This document shows, one piece after another, positions 16,329 through 22,877 of a stretch of DNA of 64,000 nucleotides. Location of the stretch: NCBI GenBank assembly GCA_910588695.1, contig CAJUOV010000001.1, positions 152,523 through 216,522 of the forward strand. Direction: 5' to 3'. Numbering within the stretch: position 1 is the stretch's first letter; every line of letters begins with the position of its first letter. Below the pieces are notes generated by a model. It saw only the letters and a program-made list of their open reading frames with translations, did no database searches and was not told the DNA's origin. The DNA is from an uncultured Christensenellaceae bacterium. Lineage in GTDB: Bacteria > Bacillota > Clostridia > Christensenellales > Borkfalkiaceae. A program made the translations under genes and the position numbers.

Positions 16329-16964
16329 ATGAATTTGATTTTACTCGGCGCCCCGGGAGCGGGCAAAGGCACGCAGGCGACCAAGATCGCGGATCGTTAC
16401 GGTCTCGTGCATATCTCGACGGGCGACATCTTCCGTGCGAATATCAAAAACGGCACCAAGATCGGGCTTCTTGCAAAGTCGTACATCGATAAGGGCGAGC
16501 TCGTACCCGACGAAGTGACCTGCGACATCGTGCGCGACCGTCTCACTTGGGACGACTGTAAAAAAGGTTATCTTCTCGACGGGTTTCCCCGCAACACGTT
16601 CCAAGCGGAAGAACTCGACAAGTTCGCAAAGATCGACGGGGTCGTCAATATCAACATCGATTTCTCGCTGCTGATGGACAGACTTTGCGGCAGAAGAGTG
16701 TGCAAGGAATGCGGAGAAAGCTATCACGTTTCCACGCTGAACGGAGCAACCTCCTGTTCGCGTTGCGGCGGAGAGCTCTATCAGAGAAAGGACGATAATC
16801 CCGAAACGGTCAAGAGCCGTCTCGACGTCTATACGGCGCAGACCGCACCTCTCATCGATTATTATACAAAGAAAGGTCTGATCCTCAACTTTACGGGAAC
16901 GGAAGCCCCCGCGGAAGTTCTCTTCGAAGAGGTCAAGGCAGTTCTTGACAAGTTGGTAAAATGA
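16329..16964 (+). CDS. adk: adenylate kinase
   Basis: 211 residues. It interconverts ATP, ADP and AMP. The P-loop GAPGAGKGTQ is at residues 7-16, the AMP site STGDIFR at 30-36, and the LID domain carries a zinc site with Cys125, Cys128, Cys143 and Cys146, the Gram-positive form. The start has TAGGAGC upstream. Its stop TGA overlaps the map start by four bases. Confidence 0.98.
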   Translation: MNLILLGAPGAGKGTQATKIADRYGLVHISTGDIFRANIKNGTKIGLLAKSYIDKGELVPDEVTCDIVRDRLTWDDCKKGYLLDGFPRNTFQAEELDKFAKIDGVVNINIDFSLLMDRLCGRRVCKECGESYHVSTLNGATSCSRCGGELYQRKDDNPETVKSRLDVYTAQTAPLIDYYTKKGLILNFTGTEAPAEVLFEEVKAVLDKLVK

Positions 16965-17704
16965 TCCATCTCAAGAGCGAAGAGGAAATCGCGCTCATGC
17001 GTGAGCCCTGCGCGATCGTCGGCGGTTGTCTTAAATTCGTCGGCGAACGGATCAAGGCGGGCATGACGACTAAGGATGTAGATACGCTCGTCTACGAATA
17101 CATTAAAGCGAGCGGCGCGGAACCGAGCTGCCTCGGGTACTACGGCTATCCCGCTTCGGCGTGCGTTTCGGTCAACGAAGTGGTCGTTCACGGAATCCCC
17201 GACGACAGAACGCTCGAAGAGGGCGACATCGTCAGCGTGGACATCGTGGCTTATAAGAACGGATTTCACGGAGACTGTTGCAGAACCTTTGCGATCGGCG
17301 AAATTTCCGAAGAGAAGAAAAAGCTCGTCCGCGTGACGGAGGAGTGTTTCTGGAAAGGGATTGAGGGATTAAAGGCGGGCACGCCCCTCTACGACATCAG
17401 TTACAGGGTGCAGAGCCACGCGGAAGAAAACGGCTTTTCTGTGATCCGTTCCTATACGGGTCACGGGATCGGCAGAGAAATGCACGAGGATCCGAGCGTT
17501 CCGAACTTCGGCAGAAGGGGAACGGGAGTGAGACTGCAAGCGGGTACGGTGATCTGCGTAGAACCGATGATTGCCGCGGGCGGCTGGAAAGTCAAGGTTT
17601 TGCCCGACGGTTGGACGGCGGTCACCGCCGACAGAAAAAGCGCGGCGCACTACGAAAACACGCTCGTCGTCCGCGAGGACGGCGTAGAAATACTGACGCT
17701 ATAA
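16961..17704 (+). CDS. map: methionine aminopeptidase, type I
   Basis: 247 residues; removes initiator methionine from nascent proteins. The metal ligands of the pita-bread fold are visible: Asp in VSVDIVAYKNG, Asp in FHGDCCRTF, His in YTGHGIGREMHEDP, Glu in CVEPMI and Glu in HYENTLVV. The start overlaps adk (ATGA). The adk-map-infA-rpmJ order is standard in Firmicutes. Confidence 0.97.
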   Translation: MIHLKSEEEIALMREPCAIVGGCLKFVGERIKAGMTTKDVDTLVYEYIKASGAEPSCLGYYGYPASACVSVNEVVVHGIPDDRTLEEGDIVSVDIVAYKNGFHGDCCRTFAIGEISEEKKKLVRVTEECFWKGIEGLKAGTPLYDISYRVQSHAEENGFSVIRSYTGHGIGREMHEDPSVPNFGRRGTGVRLQAGTVICVEPMIAAGGWKVKVLPDGWTAVTADRKSAAHYENTLVVREDGVEILTL

Positions 17705-17729
17705 GAATAAAGGAATAAGCGAGGAAATC

Positions 17730-17951
17730 ATGTCGAAAGACGACGTAATCGAAGCAGAAGGAAAAGTGATCGAAGCGCTTCCCAATACCACGTTCAAAGT
17801 GAGGCTTACGAACGGACACGTCATTACGGCGTATATTTCGGGAAAGCTGAGAATGAACTATATCCGTATCATCGAAGGGGATTCGGTCAAGCTCGAAATG
17901 AGTCCCTACGATCTGACGAAAGGTCGGATCACGTGGCGGAGCCGCTCGTAA
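17730..17951 (+). CDS. infA: translation initiation factor IF-1
   Basis: 73 residues, standard length. An S1/OB-fold protein with KDDVIEAEGKVIEALPN at the start and SPYDLTKGRITWR at the end. It binds the 30S A site during initiation. Confidence 0.98.
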   Translation: MSKDDVIEAEGKVIEALPNTTFKVRLTNGHVITAYISGKLRMNYIRIIEGDSVKLEMSPYDLTKGRITWRSRS

Positions 17952-17989
17952 AATACAGAACAATTTACTCAAAGACAGGAGATGATATT

Positions 17990-18106
17990 ATGAAAGTGAG
18001 ACCTTCGGTAAAACCGATGTGCGACAAATGCAAAGTGATCAAAAGAAACGGAAAGGTCATGGTGATCTGTTCCAAAAACAAATCGCACAAGCAAAGACAG
18101 GGCTAA
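17990..18106 (+). CDS. rpmJ: 50S ribosomal protein L36 (zinc form)
   Basis: 38 residues: MKVRPSVKPMCDKCKV at the start and HKQRQG at the end, with Cys11, Cys14, Cys27 and His33 as the zinc ligands. ACAGGAG precedes the ATG. Found by translating between infA and rpsM. The alpha-operon promoter begins seven bases after its stop. Confidence 0.97.
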   Translation: MKVRPSVKPMCDKCKVIKRNGKVMVICSKNKSHKQRQG

Positions 18107-18112
18107 AAACGG

Positions 18113-18141
18113 TTGACATTATTAGAAACGTGTGGTATAAT
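18113..18141 (+). promoter_or_regulatory. strong promoter of the alpha operon (rpsM-rplQ)
   Basis: TTGACA (18113-18118), 17-bp spacer, TATAAT (18136-18141): a perfect consensus. It gives rpsM, rpsK, rpsD, rpoA and rplQ a supply of mRNA independent of the S10 promoter 13 kb upstream. Confidence 0.88.
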
Positions 18142-18147
18142 TGCAAC

Positions 18148-18347
18148 CGCAGTTTATGAAAATAAACGAATTTCATCGTATTTTGAGCTGATTTCCGCGC
18201 AAAACGGCGGGGAAAATCGGCTCGCTTTGCGTTCTTTTGCACAAAAACAACCGCATTCGTCAGGAAATATTTTCCACTGTTTCCCCGATCCGCGGAGCAA
18301 ATAAAAAAATTCAAAAATAAAACACCGAAAAAAACGGAGGACAGAAA
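18148..18347 (+). promoter_or_regulatory. alpha operon leader with hairpin
   Basis: About 200 untranslated bases precede rpsM. AGCTGATTTCC (18186-18196) pairs imperfectly with GGAAAATCGGCT (18211-18222), and an AT-rich stretch leads to ACGGAGG before the ATG. In other bacteria S4 controls the operon or rpsD through leader RNA; whether this leader does so cannot be told from sequence. Confidence 0.4.
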
Positions 18348-18716
18348 ATGGCACGTATTGCCGGCGTGGATTTGCCGAGAGAAAAACGCGTAGAGATCGG
18401 GCTTACCTATATCTACGGAATCGGACTTTCCACATCTAAAAAAATTCTCGCGGCGACGGGGATCGACCCCAACGTGAGAGTTAAGGATCTCGACGAAAAC
18501 GACGTATCCAAACTCAGAGAGTATATCGACCACAATTACACCGTGGAAGGCGAACTTCGCGGTTCGGTCAGCCTCAATATCAAGCGCCTGATGGAAATCG
18601 GGTGCTACCGTGGCGTGCGCCACAGAAAGGGACTTCCCGTGCGCGGACAGAGCACGAAGCGCAATGCAAGAACGAGAAAGGGTCCCCGCCGCACCGTGGC
18701 GAATAAGAAGAAGTAA
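18348..18716 (+). CDS. rpsM: 30S ribosomal protein S13
   Basis: 122 residues. ARIAGVDLPREKRVEIGLTYIYGIG at the N-terminus and the RGQSTKRNARTRKGPRR tail that reaches the P-site tRNA are consensus. First gene of the alpha operon, after a long leader. Confidence 0.98.
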   Translation: MARIAGVDLPREKRVEIGLTYIYGIGLSTSKKILAATGIDPNVRVKDLDENDVSKLREYIDHNYTVEGELRGSVSLNIKRLMEIGCYRGVRHRKGLPVRGQSTKRNARTRKGPRRTVANKKK

Positions 18717-18729
18717 GGAGCGTTAGATC

Positions 18730-19128
18730 ATGGCCGAAAAGAAAAAAACATCTCAAAGAGGCAAACGCAGAGAACTCAAAAAGGTCGACAGAGGACAAGT
18801 TCACATTCAGTCTACCTTTAATAATACGCTTGTAACGATCACCGATATGAGCGGAAACGTAATTTCATGGTCGAGCGCAGGTTCCCTGAATTTCAAGGGT
18901 TCGCGTAAAGGCACCCCGTTCGCGGCGCAGATGGCGTGCGAGACGGCGGCGAAAGCGGCTAAGGAACACGGACTCCGTTTTGTGGAAGTCTACGTCAAGG
19001 GTCCCGGCGCGGGCAGAGAATCCGCGATCCGCGCGCTTGCAAACTGCGATCTGGAAGTCACTTTGATTTCCGACGTGTCTCCCGTTGCGCATAACGGTTG
19101 CCGTCCGCCCAAGCGCAGAAGAGTATAA
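18730..19128 (+). CDS. rpsK: 30S ribosomal protein S11
   Basis: 132 residues. HIQSTFNNTLVTITD, SRKGTPFAAQMA and the HNGCRPPKRRRV end are consensus for S11, which lines the E-site platform. Thirteen bases after rpsM. Confidence 0.98.
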   Translation: MAEKKKTSQRGKRRELKKVDRGQVHIQSTFNNTLVTITDMSGNVISWSSAGSLNFKGSRKGTPFAAQMACETAAKAAKEHGLRFVEVYVKGPGAGRESAIRALANCDLEVTLISDVSPVAHNGCRPPKRRRV

Positions 19129-19144
19129 TTAGGAGGCAAAGAGA

Positions 19145-19768
19145 ATGGCAGTATACAGAGACGCAAAATGTAAACTTTGCAGACGCGAGGGCGGCAAGCT
19201 CTTTTTGAAGGGCGAAAAATGCTATATGGAGAAATGCCCTTTCAATAAACGTCCCACGCCCCCCGGACAGCACGGCGCGGGCAGAAAGAAAGTATCCGAG
19301 TACGGACAGCAGCTCCGCGAAAAACAAAAGACCAAACGCATTTACGGCGTACAGGAGAAGCAGTTCCGTCACTACTACGAAGTAGCCGATCGCATGAAAG
19401 GAATTACGGGTGAAAACATGCTCTCGCTCCTTGAACGCAGACTCGACAACGTGATTTTCCGTATGGGGATCGGCGCGTCGAGAACGCAGGCGAGACAGCT
19501 TGTGAATCACGCGCACTTTACGGTGAACGGCAGAACGGTAAACGTTCCTTCGTACAGCATCAAGGCGGGCGACGTGATCGCCGTGAAAGAGAACAGAAAG
19601 AACAATAAGTTCTTTGAACAGATCAAGACGATGAAGGTGGCGAATATGCCGAAATGGCTTGAATTCGATCCCGAGAAGCTGGAAGGCAAAGTACTTGCGC
19701 TTCCTACGAGAGAGGACGTTGACAGCCAGATTGCTGAGCATATGATTGTCGAGTTGTACTCCAAGTAA
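19145..19768 (+). CDS. rpsD: 30S ribosomal protein S4
   Basis: 207 residues. The N-terminus has CKLCRREGGKL and later CYMEKCPF, a four-cysteine zinc site kept in this form of S4, followed by the S4 RNA-binding domain (LERRLDNVIFRMG, ASRTQARQLVNHAHFTVNG). S4 nucleates 30S assembly and is a likely autoregulator of ribosomal operons. Confidence 0.98.
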   Translation: MAVYRDAKCKLCRREGGKLFLKGEKCYMEKCPFNKRPTPPGQHGAGRKKVSEYGQQLREKQKTKRIYGVQEKQFRHYYEVADRMKGITGENMLSLLERRLDNVIFRMGIGASRTQARQLVNHAHFTVNGRTVNVPSYSIKAGDVIAVKENRKNNKFFEQIKTMKVANMPKWLEFDPEKLEGKVLALPTREDVDSQIAEHMIVELYSK

Positions 19769-19790
19769 TTAAGTTTAAGGAGGTAAGTTT

Positions 19791-20744
19791 ATGATCGAAA
19801 TGGATATGCCCAAAATCGAGGTTTCGGAGAACGAAGAAAAGAGCTATGCGAAAGTCGTCGTTGAACCGCTCGAAAAGGGTTTCGGTCTTACGATAGGAAA
19901 CTGTTTAAGACGCATCCTGCTCTCCGCGCTCCCCGGGGCTGCGGTGCAGGGGATCAAATTCATGGACGGGTCGGTCAAACATGAGTTTTCATCCATTCCT
20001 TGCGTGAAAGAGGACGTAACCGAGATTATTCTCAATCTCAAACTTCTTGCAATCAAGACAAAGATCACCGATAAAGACTACACCAAAACGCTCCGTCTCA
20101 ACAAAGTCGGTCCCTGCGTAATTACGGCGGCGGACTTTTCGGAAGACGCGGAAGTAGAGATCGTCAATTCCGATCAATACATCTGCACGGTGGACGAGGG
20201 CGGCAAGATCGACGCGGAAATCACGATCGGGCGCGGCAGAGGCTATAAGCCCGCCAAAGACAATAAGCAGCCCTTGATCGACTACATTCCCATCGACTCT
20301 ATTTACACACCCGTTCAGAAAGTCAACTATAATGTAGAACCTGCGCGCGTCGGTCAGAATATCGACTACGACCGCCTTACGATCGAGGTCTGGACGGACG
20401 GCACATTCTCGGGCAAAGAGATCGTGTCGCTCGCGGCGAAGATCATGCAGGATCATATCAACCTGTTCGTAAACCTTTCGGATACGATCAAAGATATGGA
20501 CATTCTCGTTAAAACGGACGACGACAAACAACAACAGATTCTCTCCATGAAGATTGAGGATATGGACTTCTCCGTCCGTTCCTACAACTGCTTGAAGAGA
20601 GCGAACATTCACACTGTGGAAGACCTGTGCCGCAAGACGGAGGACGAAATGCTGAAAGTGAGAAACCTCGGCAAAAAATCGCTCGACGAAGTCATGCAGA
20701 AACTCGAAGCATACGGGCTTTCCCTTGAAAAAAAGGAGGATTAA
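19791..20744 (+). CDS. rpoA: DNA-directed RNA polymerase subunit alpha
   Basis: 317 residues. The N-terminal dimerisation domain (about 1-230) includes KGFGLTIGNCLRRILLSALPG; the C-terminal domain (about 250-310) has SVRSYNCLKRANIHTVEDL and VRNLGKKSLDEV, which contact UP elements and activators. AAGGAGG precedes the ATG. Three bases separate it from rplQ. Confidence 0.98.
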   Translation: MIEMDMPKIEVSENEEKSYAKVVVEPLEKGFGLTIGNCLRRILLSALPGAAVQGIKFMDGSVKHEFSSIPCVKEDVTEIILNLKLLAIKTKITDKDYTKTLRLNKVGPCVITAADFSEDAEVEIVNSDQYICTVDEGGKIDAEITIGRGRGYKPAKDNKQPLIDYIPIDSIYTPVQKVNYNVEPARVGQNIDYDRLTIEVWTDGTFSGKEIVSLAAKIMQDHINLFVNLSDTIKDMDILVKTDDDKQQQILSMKIEDMDFSVRSYNCLKRANIHTVEDLCRKTEDEMLKVRNLGKKSLDEVMQKLEAYGLSLEKKED

Positions 20745-20747
20745 ATC

Positions 20748-21257
20748 ATGCCGAGCGGTAAATTAGGCAGAACGACGGAGCAGAGACTTGCGATTCTTCG
20801 GAATCAGGCTTCCCAGCTTCTTTGGTACGGAAAAATCGAAACGACGGAGGCGCGCGCAAAAGAGTTGCGTCCCTACGTTGAAAAACTCATCACCAAAGCG
20901 GTCAACACCTACGACGACGTTGTGGAAGTGGAGATCGTGACAAAGGATAAAAAGGGTAAAGAGATCAAGGCGAAAGGTTATAAAGACGGCGTGAAGAAGC
21001 TCGCCGCCCGCCGTGCGATCATGGCAAAGACCTACGACTTGCAGGAGATCAAGGGCTTTACCGAAAAGAAGAGCGACTATAAAAAGCGCACCAAACAGAT
21101 CGCGCACCCTCTTATCGAAAAGCTCTTTAACGAGATTGCGCCCAAATATGCGCAGAGAAAAGAAGAGCTCGGTCAGGGCGGCGGCTATACGAGGATTTAT
21201 CTCCTCGGTCAGCGTCGCGGCGACGGCGCGGAGACCGCGATCATCGAGCTTGTTTGA
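20748..21257 (+). CDS. rplQ: 50S ribosomal protein L17, long form
   Basis: 169 residues against 115-130 in most bacteria. The ends are normal (KLGRTTEQRLAILRNQ, GGGYTRIYLLGQRRGDGAE), but about 50 residues are inserted in the middle, including a charged KDKKGKEIKAKGYKDG segment. A long L17 of this kind is known in Clostridia. Last gene of the alpha operon; a terminator follows. Confidence 0.97.
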   Translation: MPSGKLGRTTEQRLAILRNQASQLLWYGKIETTEARAKELRPYVEKLITKAVNTYDDVVEVEIVTKDKKGKEIKAKGYKDGVKKLAARRAIMAKTYDLQEIKGFTEKKSDYKKRTKQIAHPLIEKLFNEIAPKYAQRKEELGQGGGYTRIYLLGQRRGDGAETAIIELV

Positions 21258-21263
21258 TGAAGT

Positions 21264-21294
21264 AAAAAACGACTGCATTTGCAGTCGTTTTTTT
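21264..21294 (+). terminator. terminator of the ribosomal superoperon
   Basis: AAAAAACGACTGC pairs with GCAGTCGTTTTTT around an ATTT loop, ending in a T-run, seven bases after the rplQ stop. Confidence 0.9.
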
Positions 21295-21313
21295 GTATAG
21301 GCGAAAAGCCGCC

Positions 21314-21406
21314 CCTTTTGTCGTATAAGAGAAAAACTGATCCGTAACGATGTAAGTAAAACAAATCTTCCTTTTTAATGTATAAGAGAAAAGCGGATGC
21401 GAAGCA
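21314..21406 (+). repeat. pair of imperfect direct repeats after the ribosomal operon
   Basis: Two copies of about 36 bases, at roughly 21314-21349 and 21370-21406, share CCTTTT, GTATAAGAGAAAA and GATNCG. They lie in the non-coding stretch between rplQ and the DUF559 cassette. No gene is seen here; function unknown. Confidence 0.5.
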
Positions 21407-21424
21407 GTTTTATATATTAAAAAA

Positions 21425-21484
21425 TAAGCCTTCCCCTTTCATAGATAGAAAGGGGAAGGTGGACGCGCAGCGGACGGATGAGGA
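21425..21484 (+). repeat. left inverted repeat with hairpin, DUF559 cassette
   Basis: Contains the 12-bp hairpin CCTTCCCCTTTC/GAAAGGGGAAGG and ends CGGACGGATGAGGA. The reverse complement of 21886-21959 carries the same framework (GCCTTCCCC, hairpin, GGGGAAGGTGG, ACGGATGAGGA), so the two flank the DUF559 gene as inverted repeats. Similar CCTTCCCC / GGATGAGG repeats are, as I recall, scattered through gut clostridial genomes. Confidence 0.65.
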
Positions 21485-21492
21485 TTAAATCT

Positions 21493-21849
21493 TTATTTTG
21501 TAGATTCAATATAATTTAGGATATGATTGCAAACGCCTTTGAAGTTTTTTTGAATTTCATAGTTTGAAAAACGAATTACCGTTAAACCGATCGATTGTAA
21601 ATATTCGTCGCGCAAAACGTCTTTGATTTTGCCTTCCGATTCATAATGTTGCGATCCGTCTATTTCAATTACCGTATGTGCCGCAGGACAATAAAAATCC
21701 ACGATATAATTTCCTATGGCTTTTTGTCTGTAAAACTGCGGCATCAGTGCTTTCAAAAAATCATACCAAAGTTTGCGTTCCTCTTTTGTCATATTTTTCC
21801 GCAGTTTCTGTGAGTATTTCGTTAAGTTTGCATTATGAATTTTGTGCAT
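21493..21849 (-). CDS. DUF559 domain protein, predicted PD-(D/E)xK / Vsr-like endonuclease
   Basis: 118 residues. The N-terminus (residues 1-30) has the LRKNMTKEERKLW helix, followed by KAIGNYIVDFYCPAAHTVIEIDGSQH, where Asp and the EID triad fit the active site of DUF559 nucleases, relatives of very-short-patch repair enzymes. The gene is lower in G+C than the ribosomal region and is enclosed by inverted hairpin repeats, suggesting a mobile or domesticated unit. The family is confident; any activity is inferred. It could be repair-related or help the cassette spread. Confidence 0.85.
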   Translation of the reverse strand: MHKIHNANLTKYSQKLRKNMTKEERKLWYDFLKALMPQFYRQKAIGNYIVDFYCPAAHTVIEIDGSQHYESEGKIKDVLRDEYLQSIGLTVIRFSNYEIQKNFKGVCNHILNYIESTK

Positions 21850-21885
21850 AATTTTATTATAAGTAAGAGTTTTTATAAAGTCAAG

Positions 21886-21959
21886 TCCTCATCCGTCACG
21901 CTACCCTTTGGGATAGCGTGCCACCTTCCCCTGACGCGCTTTGTCAGGGGAAGGCTATA
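21886..21959 (-). repeat. right inverted repeat with two hairpins, DUF559 cassette
   Basis: Holds two hairpins: CACGCTA/TAGCGTG, capped by CCC-TTT-GGG, and the 12-bp CCTTCCCCTGAC/GTCAGGGGAAGG. It is the inverted counterpart of 21425-21484; the CACGCTA hairpin is absent on the left, so the two ends are not identical. Confidence 0.65.
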
Positions 21960-21966
21960 ATAGTGA

Positions 21967-22269
21967 TTATTCGTAATCTTCTTGATCGAACGCCTTCTGC
22001 ATTTCCATGCCCAAACGGAACGCATAGTTCAACAGATACTTTTGCGATTCAGTATAGATATTTTCCATTTGATTTCTAATTGCGATTTCAAGTAGTTTAA
22101 TTTTTTCTATGCTTTCATTTTCCAATTCTGAAAAAAGCTCTTCTTCCGCTTCGCGTATCCTTTTAGCGTCTCCGTATTCGTCTTTTTCTTTTACGTTCTC
22201 TTCATAGTCTTGTAATATGCATTGGTCTATTAAATCAATCAATAATTTAGTCATATCTTGCTCCCGCAA
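21967..22269 (-). CDS. small acidic helical protein, DUF6809-like (tentative)
   Basis: 100 residues, strongly acidic, predicted all-helical, with a central EAEEELFSELENESIEKIKLLEIAI coiled-coil-like run broken here by description only, and a C-terminal LNYAFRLGMEMQKAF that resembles the YGFRLG ending of DUF6809 proteins found in clostridial mobile regions. It is divergent from the two XRE regulators across a palindromic operator, so it is probably controlled by them. The family link is from memory. An antitoxin- or phage-type small regulator is another possibility. Confidence 0.6.
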   Translation of the reverse strand: MREQDMTKLLIDLIDQCILQDYEENVKEKDEYGDAKRIREAEEELFSELENESIEKIKLLEIAIRNQMENIYTESQKYLLNYAFRLGMEMQKAFDQEDYE

Positions 22270-22296
22270 TTAAAACCCCATAGGGTTATTTTAATA

Positions 22297-22322
22297 CATT
22301 ATATTCCCATGGGAGTATAATG
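22297..22322. promoter_or_regulatory. 26-bp palindromic operator with back-to-back -10 boxes
   Basis: CATTATATTCCC ATGGGAGTATAATG is a palindrome with one mismatched pair, centred on CCATGG. Its right arm contains TATAAT (22316-22321) facing the XRE genes and its left arm contains TATAAT on the minus strand (22298-22303) facing the small acidic gene. A protein bound here would cover both divergent promoters. The XRE proteins encoded next door are the obvious candidates. Confidence 0.65.
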
Positions 22323-22354
22323 TCAAATAGAAATAACATAATGAGGAAAAAAAT

Positions 22355-22564
22355 TTGAAAATTCTTGTAGCGGAGAGAATCAGAGAACTCATGAAAGAGA
22401 GATCGTTGAATCAGATTCAACTTGCTCAAAATTTAGGGGTTACGCAAGGTATGGTTAGCGCGTGGGTGCTGGGTAAAAAATTGCCGAGTATTTCAAACCT
22501 TTGGATGTTGGCGGATTATTTTGGCGTAGACATTGATTATTTGATCGGAAGAAATAACGATTGA
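22355..22564 (+). CDS. XRE-family transcriptional regulator (first of tandem pair)
   Basis: 69 residues, a single helix-turn-helix of the Cro/CI type: IRELMKERSLNQIQLAQNLG then VTQGMVSAWVLGKKLPS, with the YLIG(R) ending common in short XRE repressors. TTG start with ATGAGGAAA a few bases upstream. 47 of 69 residues are identical to the next gene, but the recognition helix differs. Probably binds the palindrome just upstream and controls its own operon. Confidence 0.85.
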   Translation: MKILVAERIRELMKERSLNQIQLAQNLGVTQGMVSAWVLGKKLPSISNLWMLADYFGVDIDYLIGRNND

Positions 22565-22586
22565 TGAACAATGAGGAGAAAAATTT

Positions 22587-22796
22587 TTGAAAATTATTGT
22601 AGCTGAAAGAATTAAAGAACTTATGAGCGAGAAGTTATTGAATCAGGTAAAACTTGCTGATCAGTTGGGCATAGATCAAAGTACGATAAGTTATTGGTTG
22701 TCGGGTAAAAAATTACCGAGTATTGCAAGCCTTTGGATGTTGGCGGATTATTTCGATGTAGACATTGATTATCTGGTCGGAAGAAAGAACGATTGA
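22587..22796 (+). CDS. XRE-family transcriptional regulator (second of tandem pair)
   Basis: 69 residues from a TTG start preceded by TGAGGAG. Same fold and length as its neighbour 22 bases upstream; about 68% identical, with the changes concentrated in residues 29-39, the DNA-reading helix (IDQSTISYWLS here against VTQGMVSAWVL there). A tandem duplication with diverged specificity. AT-rich like the rest of the island. Confidence 0.85.
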   Translation: MKIIVAERIKELMSEKLLNQVKLADQLGIDQSTISYWLSGKKLPSIASLWMLADYFDVDIDYLVGRKND

Positions 22797-22823
22797 TGAA
22801 AACGGATAAAAGCTCGAATTTAT

Positions 22824-22852
22824 TTGCTTATTTTATTTGTCGGTGCTATAAT
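22824..22852 (+). promoter_or_regulatory. promoter of the M18 aminopeptidase gene
   Basis: TTGCTT (22824-22829), 17-bp spacer, TATAAT (22847-22852). The -35 box also reads as an in-frame TTG codon, which could mislead start prediction. Confidence 0.8.
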
Positions 22853-22877
22853 AAGAAAAAAACGAAGGAGCAGAAAT

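Noticed and set aside
22824..22877. Upstream extension of the M18 aminopeptidase to a TTG
   Set aside because: The TTG is the -35 box and the intervening codons cover the -10 box; a clear AAGGAG precedes the ATG at 22878.
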